Origin: Bradyrhizobium sp.
GTDB taxonomy: Bacteria > Pseudomonadota > Alphaproteobacteria > Rhizobiales > Xanthobacteraceae
Length of the DNA stretch: 20,299 nucleotides
Assembly (NCBI GenBank): GCA_028290305.1
Contig: JAQGKC010000411.1
Coordinates: forward strand, 1-20,299
Direction of reading: 5' to 3'
The translations under genes were made by a program, and so were the position numbers. Every line of letters begins with the position of its first letter. Position 1 is the stretch's first letter. A model generated the notes under the pieces. It did not search any database and had not been told where the DNA came from. It saw only the letters and a program-made list of their open reading frames with translations. Below, piece after piece: positions 1 to 7,149 of this stretch.

Positions 1-110
1 ACCACCACGCCCATGGCGTAGCCGGACACGAGGTAGCCGGCCTGCGGAATGGTCACCTGCAGACTGCCGGCGACATCCGGCAGCAAGCCCATGATGAAGC
101 CCGCATCGGT
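1..110 (-). pseudogene. MFS transporter fragment (N-terminal part), runs off left edge
   Basis: Reading the minus strand in the frame that continues from the integrase gives residues such as TDAGFIMGLLPDVA and IPQAGYLVSGYAMGVVV. These match the first two transmembrane segments of drug-exporter-type major facilitator transporters, whose usual start is of the form GTDAFVIxGLLPDIA followed by (A/Q)G.LVSGYALGVV. The usual first residues of such a protein, including its own start codon, are missing; the frame enters directly from integrase sequence. The fragment therefore looks like the remainder of a transporter gene whose 5' end was replaced by recombination. The rest lies outside the window, so it cannot be said whether the downstream part is intact. 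Without its own start it could be expressed only as a fusion. Confidence 0.6.
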
Positions 111-155
111 CGACCAGGGTGCCTTCAACCTCGGCAACGCCACCGGTGCGTGGCT

Positions 156-1110
156 GAAAACGTGCGGGCTGCCGTCTTCCCGCGGGAGCGCCTTCAAGAT
201 TTTAACGGCGCGATCGGACAATGGAATGCGCCGCGACTCGTCGCCGTCGATCTTGGTCCCTGCCCGCTCAGGCGGCACCGTCCAAATTTTGGCCCCAAGA
301 TCGATTTCGGTGAGCAACGCGCCAATCACTGCACCGGTGCGGCCAGCGGTGAGAATCGTAAATTCCAGCGCTTGGGCTGATATCCCCTCAATGTCGTGAA
401 GCTCCGCCACGAACTCGGGAACGTTATTATAGGGCAGCGCTGGATGGTGGCGGACGCGTTTGACCTTGGACCGCTTCGGCAGAACGTTGTCGAGATGGCC
501 TTTCCACCGCGCCGGGTTGTCTCCTTGCCGATAGCTATGAGTTTTTGCCCAATCCAAAATAGATTCGATCCGCCCACGGACACGATTCGCCGTCTCGGGC
601 TTGGCGTTCCAGATTCGGACGTAGGATCTTGAGCACCAAGCCAGTATCCACCCCCGCCACGGGCAAGGTGCCGATGACCGGGTGAACGTAGGTTTTGAGG
701 GTCGACGTCCACTGCTTCCGGTGGACCTCATTTTTCCAGCTACCCTCATTGTCTCTCAGGTATTCGTCGGCGCAATGTTTGAAAGTGACCGCCTGTGCGT
801 ACTCCAGGGCCGCCTGAGCGCGCCGCGCGTCCCGGGCGGCAATCGGATCGATACCGTCAATGAGCAAGCTACGGGCCGCCGCAGCCTTCCGGCGAGCGTC
901 CGCAAGCGTGATGCGCTTGTCGTCGGGTTTGACGCTGACGGGCCCCAGGCCCATCTTGCGGGGCACGCCAGCGCGGGTGAAACGGAAAATCCATGCCTTG
1001 GTCGCCTGCTGCGAGACCTGCAGGTAGAGCCCTCCCCCGTCGGCGTAGAGCCCGGGCGGAAGTTTCTTCTTTAGGGTGAGCGTCGATAGACGATTCGTCG
1101 GTCGGGCCAA
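156..1110 (-). pseudogene. P4-type tyrosine integrase, frameshifted and truncated
   Basis: Site-specific recombinases of this type integrate phages and genomic islands. From a TTG start at 1110 (GAGG about 8 bases upstream) residues 1-90 show the arm-binding DUF4102 domain (YADGGGLYLQVS, WIFRFTRAG, LADARRKAAAARSLLIDGIDPI). The core-binding region follows (TFKHCADEYL, YVHPVIGTLPVAGVDTGLVLKIL). Just after LRP the homology moves to another frame (IWNAKPETANRVRGRIESILDWAK), explained by one extra base at about 614-615. The second frame continues into the catalytic domain with the first catalytic Arg in TAGRTGAVIGA and IPLSDRAVKILKALPREDG. Similarity stops near 156; the HxxR box and the Tyr nucleophile are absent and the frame runs into transporter sequence. 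A functional integrase of this family is about 400 residues, so this copy is dead twice over. Confidence 0.85.
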
Positions 1111-1297
1111 GGTGTCGCCTCATAAAGCGCACGTCTCTACGTACACTTTGGATGCGAACCTAGCCGGACGATGGCGAACGTGTAAAGACGTTGGATTATG
1201 AAAACCACAGGAATTATCAGCACTTGTGGACAGTATCGGACTTAGTCGGACAGAAATAAAAGGCCTCCGTCTCCGCCAGCATACCCGCACTGATAGG

Positions 1298-1331
1298 GGC
1301 GCTGTCCCCTTCTCGGCGCTGTCCCCTTCTC
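1298..1331. repeat. 17-bp perfect tandem duplication
   Basis: The 17-mer GGCGCTGTCCCCTTCTC occurs at 1298-1314 and again immediately at 1315-1331. It lies between the 5' end of the integrase remnant and the 3' end of the SnoaL-like gene, in a 246-bp stretch (1111-1356) in which I see no gene. The minus-strand core reads AGGGGACAGCGCC. Its role is unknown; it could be replication slippage or part of a mobile-element end. Confidence 0.8.
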
Positions 1332-1356
1332 TCTTTATTATTATCGAACTTTGACC

Positions 1357-1770
1357 CTAGTCTGTCGACGGCACGGAGTGATGCTCGTGCGCGATACGCC
1401 AGTCGCCATCGACATTCCGCAGTCCAATTGTCAGCCTGAAGAGAAACCCGCCTTCCTCCGGAGGACCGCTGAACGTGCCGGAGCCGCACCGCACGATAGC
1501 GACGGCGAAGGCGACATCTTCGCCGGCGGTGATTGCAAGCTCCTCTATGTCGAACGCCTGTGACGGCTTGTGGTACCTGAAGAACAGATCCCATGTTTTC
1601 TTGTACTCGTCGATTCCTCGCGACTGCAGCGGCGGCGGTACGTCGAACATCACGATGTCCTGCTCATGATGGGCAAGAATACCGGAAAGATCATGCCGGC
1701 GGACGGCGTCCGCCCATGCTTCGATAACCGCTTTGATTTGACTTTCGGCCTTTCCGCCTTGACGCATCAT
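1357..1770 (-). CDS. SnoaL-like / NTF2-fold small protein
   Basis: The product is about 137 residues from the ATG at 1770. Its features fit the SnoaL-like / DUF4440 branch of the NTF2 fold: an N-terminal helix (AVIEAWADAVRRHDLSGILA), a strand with HEQDIVMFDVPPPL, the region GIDEYKKTWDLFF, and a C-terminal sheet ending GDWRIAHEHHS. Such proteins are isomerases, hydrolases or ligand-binding proteins, often annotated as ketosteroid isomerase-like; the substrate cannot be read from sequence. The frame extends upstream to 1836, but the ATG ATG at 1770/1767 has a good ribosome binding site (GGAGTGAG) and matches the usual length, so I prefer it. The gene is divergent from the ATPase at 1929 and lies beside a dead integrase, so it may be accessory. 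Confidence 0.75.
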   Translation of the reverse strand: MMRQGGKAESQIKAVIEAWADAVRRHDLSGILAHHEQDIVMFDVPPPLQSRGIDEYKKTWDLFFRYHKPSQAFDIEELAITAGEDVAFAVAIVRCGSGTFSGPPEEGGFLFRLTIGLRNVDGDWRIAHEHHSVPSTD

Positions 1771-1928
1771 GACTCTCACTCCGACTGTTTGCCGATATAT
1801 GTCCCTAGGACGAATGTCGGGGCGCATATCCGACACGCCGAATAACTTTTCATTTATAAGAGGCTCTCTCTGAAGACAGGGGCGCCAGCCCCGCTAGCCA
1901 GCACACCATCGATCCAGGCCGATGCGTC

Positions 1929-3085
1929 ATGATGACGAGACTTGCCATCTCCGGCTATCGTTCTTTGCGCGACATCAGAGTCGCGCTGGCCGCCCTCAAT
2001 GTCGTGACCGGCGCTAATGGCAGCGGCAAATCGAGCCTTTATCGTGCCCTGAAGCTTTTGGCGGACATCGCGCAAGGCCGCATTATCCAGTCGCTGGCCG
2101 CCGAGGGCGGACTGCAATCGACGTTGTGGGCAGGCCGGAAGCATTTTCCCGCGAAATGAAAGCCGGCAGGCAACCCGTGCAAGGATTGGTTCGCAAGAAT
2201 CCAGTCAGCCTCAAGCTTGGATTTGCAGGCAAGGATTATGGCTATGCCATCGATCTCGGCCTCCCGCGGCCCGATTCCCTTTCGAAATTCTCAAGCGATC
2301 CCGAAATCAAAACCGAAAGCCAATGGACCGGCGAACGGCTGGGCCGGGCCAACGCCTTCGCAGTTCGCAACGGCCCGAGTGTCCGCATTCGAAACGACAA
2401 TGGCGAATGGCGACAGGCCTACCAGCAACTCGCGTCGTTCGACAGCATGATGACCCATTGCAGCGATCCACGCGATGCGGTCGAGTTGCTGGTGCTGCGC
2501 GAGCGGATGCGGGACCGGCGATTCTACGATCACGTTCGAACCGACCCCGATGCGCCAGCGCGCAAGCCGCAGATCGGCACTTATACGCCAGTCCTGGCCG
2601 GTGATGGGTCGGATTTGGCAGCAGCAGTGCAGACGATCCGCGAAATCGGCGCCGCCGGCGACTTGGACGAAGCGATCGCCGATGCGTTTCCAGGCGCACG
2701 TGTCGATGTTGTGAGCACCGGCGCTTATTTCGAAATTGAAATGCGGCAGCACGGCCTGCTGCGGCCGCTCAAGGCATCCGAATTGTCCGACGGCACGCTG
2801 CGGTACCTTCTGCTCGTCGCCGCGCTGCTCTCGCCGCGGCCGCCGGCGCTGATGATCCTCAACGAACCGGAAACGAGCCTGCATCCCGATCTGCTGCCAT
2901 CCCTGGCGCGCTTGATCGCGCAGGCGTCAACGCGATCGCAGATGATCGTGGTCTCACACGCCCCAATCCTTGTCTCCGCACTCGATGCCGATGCCGATAG
3001 CCGGCAGATCGTGCTGGAGAAGCAGCTGGGCGAAACTGTCGTCCGGGACAACATGCCGCCGGACTGGACATGGCCTTCGCGATAG
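1929..3085 (+). pseudogene. RecF/OLD-like AAA family ATPase, split by a one-base frameshift
   Basis: The first frame (1929-2159) encodes an ABC/SMC-type ATPase head start: MMTRLAISGYRSLRDI, Walker A GANGSGKSS at residues 28-36, then RIIQSLAAEGGLQSTLWAG. That frame ends in TGA shortly afterwards, but the expected continuation PEAFSREMKAG lies in the next frame, which is open to 3085. One missing C in the run at about 2134-2135 explains both. The second frame holds an ABC-signature-like segment (ELSDGTLRYLLL), Walker B with D-loop (ALMILNEPETSLHPDL) and an H-switch (VVSHAP). The combined length, about 385 residues, is normal for these stand-alone chromosomal ATPases, whose function is mostly unknown. 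With the Walker A and Walker B halves on different frames the protein cannot bind ATP normally unless the shift is an assembly error or is bypassed. No toxin, nuclease or reverse transcriptase partner is adjacent, so I do not call it a defence system. Confidence 0.85.
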
Positions 3086-3118
3086 CAGGGTAAGAAAGGC
3101 CCGACGGCCCTCCCCTGC
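3085..3118. terminator. candidate bidirectional terminator hairpin
   Basis: GCAGGG at 3085-3090 pairs with CCCTGC at 3113-3118, and an inner GGCC/GGCC stem (3098-3101 with 3106-3109) closes a CGAC loop. It sits between the convergent ends of the ATPase (3085) and the Sel1-like gene (3124). There is no clear T-run, so this is a weak call based on position and pairing. Confidence 0.35.
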
Positions 3119-3123
3119 AACGC

Positions 3124-3390
3124 TCAGTGCGTCGTCATCCAGGCCCGGGCTTCGCGCTGGGCCGTGGATATCTCGATTTCGGACATCATCTCGGCGACTT
3201 CGCGGCGCAGCTCAATCGCATCGGTGCGGCCCTTCAGGGCTGCGAGGTTGAACCACTTGTGCGCCGCGACGAGATTGACCACGCCGGAGCGCCCGCTCGC
3301 CCAATACAACCCGCGCTCAAACAGTACGTCCGGGATCGCGCTTGCTTCCACCGGCGTTGCCGTTTCCTGATCGATATGCCCCTGAAACAT
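3124..3390 (-). CDS. Sel1-like repeat small protein
   Basis: This 88-residue protein has one recognisable Sel1/TPR-like unit in its centre: FERGLYWASGR, then LVAAHKWFNLAALKGRTDAIELRREVAEMM. The pattern xAAHKWFNxAAxxG is typical of Sel1-like repeats, which mediate protein-protein contacts. Short single-unit members of this type are common in Bradyrhizobium-group genomes and have no assigned role. The start is well supported by AGGAGA six bases before the ATG at 3390. There is no signal peptide and no membrane segment. It converges with the frameshifted ATPase across a 38-bp gap, and upstream of it lies a long stretch without genes, so it appears to be transcribed alone. Confidence 0.75.
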   Translation of the reverse strand: MFQGHIDQETATPVEASAIPDVLFERGLYWASGRSGVVNLVAAHKWFNLAALKGRTDAIELRREVAEMMSEIEISTAQREARAWMTTH

Positions 3391-3946
3391 CCCACATCTC
3401 CTTTTTGGTTTTTGCCGCCTGTCCGAGCGCGGCCCCTGTCCACTTGTTAGAACGCCCTGTTATTGCCCCACGCCGTTTGCCGGCTTGTTGGGATGATCAT
3501 GACCGATCAAATTTGAAGGGCAGTTTAAGTATCGCGATGAACGGGATGTAAACGCGTTCCCGGCGCTACGGCCGCGGAATAGCAAAAGCGCTTGTCTCGC
3601 AGGGATTATTACCCGACCGCGGGATTCGGTTTACCCTGCTATTTCGCCAAACGATAACCATTGGCGCAATCGCGTTCCGCTTACAGCCATCGTCGCCCGG
3701 CTGGATCGGGCGACCCCGTATTCCGGAGCGCCAGCGACGGCAATGAGAAGCCGCAGTGTCGCGATCGATCACAGACGCTCCGGCGTACTAGATCACCCGC
3801 GTCCGCAGGTGACGGCGGCTGGAATTGCTGGGACCGCCACCCAAAGCCTTCAGACGAAACGGTCCCCGGCTTTGCGGCCGTGGACGGTCAGAACGACTTT
3901 TTCAAGGGATTTGGGGAATCAGAGCGCCGGCATCGTCTGCCCGCAA

Positions 3947-3979
3947 GGGAACGGGGGCGTCCCAGGGAACGAGGGCGTC
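3947..3979. repeat. 15-mer imperfect direct repeat, 18-bp period
   Basis: GGGAACGGGGGCGTC (3947-3961) is followed after CCA by GGGAACGAGGGCGTC (3965-3979), with 14 of 15 bases identical. It lies in noncoding sequence. Function unknown. Confidence 0.7.
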
Positions 3980-4225
3980 GGCGAACACGTCAGGACCAGA
4001 TTTCACGTGGGGCTTTGGGCCCGGTGAAACTGCGGACCAGAGATCCGCACCGAACGAAGAAAACTTGTTTCTTCTGCCGGACCGGTTTTTGGAAGAGCGA
4101 ACTCCTCGAAAACAAGATCCGGCCGTTTGACCTGATGTCTCGCCGACACCCTCTTTCGTCGACCAGAGCCACCGGTTTAAAATCTGCTTCGAGAAGCAAA
4201 TCGTTCTGAAGGCTCTTGTGACGTC

Positions 4226-4254
4226 GCCGGCATCAAGCTGCCGGCAATTTTCTT
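4226..4254 (+). terminator. rho-independent terminator-like hairpin
   Basis: GCCGGCA (4226-4232) and TGCCGGC (4239-4245) form a 7-bp GC-rich stem with a TCAAGC loop, followed on the + strand by AATTTTCTT. The T-rich tail points to termination of a + strand transcript, yet no + strand gene precedes it before the ATPase ending at 3085. On the minus strand it lies just past the lysine-rich gene but has no T-run there. Confidence 0.45.
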
Positions 4255-4263
4255 AAGCGAGAT

Positions 4264-4356
4264 TTACTTCTTCTTCTTGGCGACCTTGCGGGTCTTCTTC
4301 GCAGTCTTCTTCACTGCGCTCTTCGCCTTCTTTGCCTTCTTAGCTTTCTTGGCCAT
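4264..4356 (-). CDS. 30-residue lysine/alanine-rich basic protein (histone H1-like tail)
   Basis: The minus strand encodes a 30-residue product that begins MAKKAKKAKKAKSAVKK and ends RKVAKKKK before TAA. It is composed almost only of Lys and Ala with a few Thr, Ser, Val and Arg. A strong ribosome binding site (GGAGGG, five bases before the ATG at 4356) makes a real gene likely in spite of the size. The composition resembles the C-terminal tails of bacterial histone H1-like proteins (HctA/AlgP type, KKAAKKA repeats), which bind DNA without sequence specificity. A nucleoid-associated or nucleic-acid-binding role is inference from charge alone. It stands alone, with 560 bp of gene-free sequence upstream. 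An alternative is a leftover tail of a larger protein, but the ribosome binding site argues against that. Confidence 0.65.
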   Translation of the reverse strand: MAKKAKKAKKAKSAVKKTAKKTRKVAKKKK

Positions 4357-4914
4357 GTTGCCCTCCGTTAGTGAGATGGCTTAATCGCTGCGTGCACTCG
4401 GGAATCGAAATGCACTACATCCCGAATACACCAACACATTAGAAAAAACAGCGTCCAGCTTAAGGAAGTGTTGACGCAGCAATGCGAGAGCGCGCGCCGC
4501 TCGCTCGTCAGCAACACGACAATGCACCCACGCAACGATGCGAGTAGTGCGCGAAAATACGAGGTCGGCGATTGTCAATATCGCAGGAAGCGACTGTGCC
4601 GCAGGCATTTTCGTTATTCGCGCGTTCGAGGATCGACAGGTGATCGATGTCATTGCGACTCACCGATGTCAGCCAAAAGTCCACTGCGCGGACTCTGAGT
4701 CGCGATTTTTGGCAATGAAAAAATTTTCGTGCTGGCTGGCTTCGCGTCTCATCGTCGCTCGCCAAAACCGCTTTTTTGCGAGAATCGCCCCCGCTGATTC
4801 GCAATGCGATTTTCTGGTCGCGATGGTCAGCTACTCGCGGCGAACGCTTCATGCTCGCTCGCGCGCATGAAGCGAGACGGCGCCGATGATGCCGGCATCA
4901 CCGTCGGGCAGCGC
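4357..4914. other. 558-bp stretch without a convincing gene
   Basis: Base composition is visibly more AT-rich in parts (around 4700-4790) than in neighbouring genes. Frames on both strands (for example 4508-4852 on -, 4538-4870 on +) show no family motif and no good ribosome binding site. It should contain the minus-strand promoter of the lysine-rich gene, but I cannot place -35/-10 boxes with confidence. The gatB-proximal end holds two inverted repeats described separately. Confidence 0.5.
4845..4874. terminator. inverted repeat downstream of gatB
   Basis: CGCTTCATG (4845-4853) and CATGAAGCG (4866-4874) form a perfect 9-bp stem around a 12-nt loop, about 40 bp past the gatB stop. A 14-bp palindrome TGATGCCGGCATCA lies between them at 4887-4900. 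No T-run follows on either strand, so intrinsic termination is uncertain; an mRNA 3' end or processing site is equally possible. Confidence 0.4.
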
Positions 4915-6399
4915 TCAGATGCCGAGTTTGGACTTGAGCAGATCGTTGACCGCTTGCGGATTGGCCTTGCCGCCGGATGACTTCATCACCTGACCGACGA
5001 ACCAGCCGATCAGCTGCGGCCTGGCGCGGGCCTGCGCGACCTTGTCCGGATTGGCGGCGACGATGTCGTCGACCACCTTTTCGATTGCCCCCATATCGGT
5101 GACTTGCTTCATGCCGCGCGCTTCGACCAGCGCGCGCGGGTCGCCGCCCTCCTGCCAGACGATCTCGAACAGGTCCTTGGCGATCTTGCCGGAGATGGTG
5201 CCCTCGCCGATCAGATCGACGACGGCGGCAAGTTGCGTGGCGGAAACCGGCGACGCGGCGATGTCGCGGCCCTCCTTGTTGAGCCGCCCGAACAGTTCAT
5301 TGATGACCCAGTTGGCGGCGAGCTTGCCGTCGCGGGTGCTGTCCGCAAGCTTCGCCAGCACGGTTTCATAGAAGTCCGCGCTCTCGCGTTCAGCCACCAG
5401 CACGCTGGCGTCGTAGGGCGAGAGGCCGAACTCGGCAATGAAGCGGGACTTTTTCTGGTCCGGCAATTCCGGCAGGTCAGCCTTCAGATCGGCGACATAG
5501 GCTTCGCTGAATTCCAGCGGAAGCAGGTCGGGATCCGGAAAATAACGGTAGTCATGCGCCTCTTCCTTGGAGCGCATCGAGCGGGTCTCGCCCTTGTTGG
5601 AATCGAACAGCCGGGTTTCCTGATCGATGGCGCCGCCGTCTTCGAGGATTTCGATCTGGCGCCGCGCCTCGTATTCGATCGCCTGGCCGATGAAGCTGAT
5701 CGAGTTCATGTTCTTGATCTCGCAGCGGGTGCCGAGCGGGCCACCCGGCTTGCGCACGGAGACGTTGACGTCGGCGCGCAGGCTGCCCTTCTCCATATCG
5801 CCATCGCAGGTGCCGAGATAGCGCAGGATCGAGCGCAGTTTTGTTACAAAGGCTTTGGCCTGCTCGGACGAACGGATGTCCGGCTTGGAAACGATCTCCA
5901 TCAAGGCGACGCCGGACCGGTTGAGGTCTACGAATGACAGGGTCGGGCTGCGGTCGTGCAGCGACTTGCCGGCGTCCTGCTCCAGATGCAGCCGCTCGAT
6001 ACCGATGGTGACACTCTCTCCGCCCGCCAACTCGACGATCACCTCGCCCTCGCCGACGATCGGCGACTTGTACTGGCTGATCTGATAGCCTTGCGGCAAA
6101 TCCGGATAGAAATAGTTCTTGCGGTCGAACACCGAGCGCAAATTAATCCGGGCGTTCAGGCCGAGACCGGTGCGCACCGCCTGTCTGACGCACGCTTCAT
6201 TGATCACCGGCAGCATGCCGGGCATCGCCGCATCGACCAGCGAGACATGGCTGTTGGGCTCGCCGCCGAATTCGGTCGAGGCGCCGGAAAACAGTTTCGA
6301 GTTCGATGTGACCTGGGCGTGGATTTCCATGCCAATGACGACTTCCCAGTCGCCGGTGGCGCCCTTGATCAGCTTCGATGGTTTGACGGCAATATTCAT
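4915..6399 (-). CDS. gatB: Asp-tRNA(Asn)/Glu-tRNA(Gln) amidotransferase subunit B
   Basis: GatB is the kinase/transamidase subunit of the cytoplasmic GatCAB complex: it phosphorylates the side chain of Glu or Asp on mischarged tRNA and adds ammonia delivered from GatA. The 494-residue length is normal. The N-terminal cradle domain is clear ([39 protein letters not shown], the family signature [50 protein letters not shown]). The C-terminal helical and YqeY-like tRNA-binding domain ends with [23 protein letters not shown]. The ATG at 6399 lacks a strong ribosome binding site, but the upstream sequence offers no better start. It is on the same strand as gatC and gatA but separated from them by a kinase gene, a small gene and 450 bp, so it is probably transcribed from its own promoter. 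Confidence 0.98.
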   Translation of the reverse strand: MNIAVKPSKLIKGATGDWEVVIGMEIHAQVTSNSKLFSGASTEFGGEPNSHVSLVDAAMPGMLPVINEACVRQAVRTGLGLNARINLRSVFDRKNYFYPDLPQGYQISQYKSPIVGEGEVIVELAGGESVTIGIERLHLEQDAGKSLHDRSPTLSFVDLNRSGVALMEIVSKPDIRSSEQAKAFVTKLRSILRYLGTCDGDMEKGSLRADVNVSVRKPGGPLGTRCEIKNMNSISFIGQAIEYEARRQIEILEDGGAIDQETRLFDSNKGETRSMRSKEEAHDYRYFPDPDLLPLEFSEAYVADLKADLPELPDQKKSRFIAEFGLSPYDASVLVAERESADFYETVLAKLADSTRDGKLAANWVINELFGRLNKEGRDIAASPVSATQLAAVVDLIGEGTISGKIAKDLFEIVWQEGGDPRALVEARGMKQVTDMGAIEKVVDDIVAANPDKVAQARARPQLIGWFVGQVMKSSGGKANPQAVNDLLKSKLGI

Positions 6400-6847
6400 G
6401 GACGGCTTCGACGACGATTCAGATCGGAATGCTTTGAAATAGCTGGAATTTTTCTCAAGGTTTGTAGCACTCCTGCCGTGCCCCGTCGAGACATCGAAGC
6501 GCGGTAAATTATGCCGTTAGATGGATAGCAGCCAGAGTAAATTTTGCGGCGGCTCTTTCGGCCGCGAAATCTACCGCGGACGACCAAGCTTCGACGGCGA
6601 GAGCGACGCAACAGTTAGGATAACAGTGCAATGATGAGCGAACCACCTGCGGACGGACTCAAGCTTCATATTCGCGGCTGGGAGCAGCGAGAAGGATGGA
6701 AGATACTGGATGCCCAGCGAACTGCGTTTCAGCGATACGCTCATAAGCCTCAATATGGTTGCGCGTAAGCCGTTCTAGCTCTCTGAGATGACTAGCGCGC
6801 ACGAGTTTTAGTGTGCCGGCGCTTGATCGGCTTGCGGCCTGTCCCGT
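6400..6847. other. 448-bp stretch upstream of gatB, mostly gene-free
   Basis: This stretch should carry the gatB promoter on the minus strand, which I cannot place precisely. It also holds a stem-loop at 6541-6570: ATTTTGCGGC pairs with GCCGCGAAAT over ten positions with one G-U wobble in the + strand RNA, around a 10-nt loop. A short + strand frame at 6631 is listed separately as a doubtful gene. Confidence 0.5.
6631..6768 (+). CDS. doubtful 45-residue hypothetical protein
   Basis: The + strand frame starts ATGATG at 6631 and ends TAA at 6768. The product is of mixed, protein-like composition (for example LKLHIRGWEQREGWKIL, then QRYAHKPQYG) with no known motif, signal peptide or membrane segment. 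A weak AGGA lies about ten bases upstream. Third codon positions are not GC-biased as in the neighbouring genes, which argues against long-term coding. It is divergent from gatB and preceded by the stem-loop at 6541-6570. It could be a small accessory gene, a remnant, or chance. Confidence 0.25.
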   Translation: MMSEPPADGLKLHIRGWEQREGWKILDAQRTAFQRYAHKPQYGCA

Positions 6848-7135
6848 TCAACCCGACGGCAATAACGCGGAAACGATCCGCCTCCATTCGGCCTCGAGCG
6901 AATCCTTCGCGACTGGCTTGTCCGCTTGCCGGTACCAATAGCCGGCATTGCCAAGATCGCCCTCGACGCGGTGCAGATAAGCGTGGACCCAGGCTGCATC
7001 GACCGTCTCTTCGTCCTGAACGATCTTGTGCGCCTCGTCCCATTTGCCATTTGCGGCCCACCACAGGGCGGCGAGCGGCGCGTTGAGACCCGGCGCGGGC
7101 CCCGCGCCTGATAAACTGGCTTTGAAATCCGCCAT
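6848..7135 (-). CDS. conserved hypothetical protein, 95 residues
   Basis: I recognise this as a small protein common next to other genes in Bradyrhizobium-group genomes, without known function. The conserved core is LAALWWAANGKWDEAHKIVQ followed by DAAWVHAYLHRVEGDLGNA and YWYRQADKP, a helix-turn-helix repeat pattern that looks like a TPR/Sel1-type helical protein rich in Trp and His. It is soluble, with no signal peptide. I chose ATG at 7135 (MADF) because family members start there; an in-frame ATG at 7144 is possible. The kinase gene stops at 7150, so the genes are only a few bases apart and almost certainly co-transcribed. A functional link to the kinase is inference from spacing only. Confidence 0.75.
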   Translation of the reverse strand: MADFKASLSGAGPAPGLNAPLAALWWAANGKWDEAHKIVQDEETVDAAWVHAYLHRVEGDLGNAGYWYRQADKPVAKDSLEAEWRRIVSALLPSG

Positions 7136-7149
7136 GCTCACCATCGGAC

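Larger units (their letters stand above)
3391..4263. other. 873-bp stretch without a convincing gene
   Basis: Open frames here (for example 3661-4209 on +) lack known motifs, lack a ribosome binding site and have low-complexity Arg/Ser-rich products, so I do not call them. What is present: a perfect 8-bp stem with 7-nt loop (3692-3714), a near-perfect 15-mer tandem pair (3947-3961, 3965-3979), two successive small hairpins (TGCGGA/TCCGCA at 4031-4049 and GAAGAAA/TTTCTTC at 4056-4074), and a terminator-like hairpin near 4240. This could host a structured RNA on the + strand, but only the 8-bp stem is somewhat beyond chance expectation. Confidence 0.5.

Noticed and set aside
1111..1356. tRNA gene or attachment site next to the integrase
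   Set aside because: No cloverleaf, T-loop consensus or tRNA 3' end could be found on either strand around the integrase remnant.
1929..3390. Possible anti-phage defence operon built on the AAA ATPase
   Set aside because: The ATPase is frameshifted and its neighbours are a SnoaL-like protein on the other strand and a convergent Sel1-like protein; there is no nuclease, toxin or reverse transcriptase partner.
3661..4209. 182-codon open frame on the + strand
   Set aside because: No ATG (starts TTG), no ribosome binding site, no recognisable motif, Arg/Ser-rich shadow-like composition; more likely chance in GC-rich sequence.
4538..4870. 110-codon + strand frame upstream of the hairpin near gatB
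   Set aside because: No family motif, no clear ribosome binding site, and an overlapping minus-strand frame of similar length; neither looks coding.
5104..5937. 277-codon + strand frame opposite gatB
   Set aside because: Antisense shadow of a certain gene caused by GC-rich third positions.
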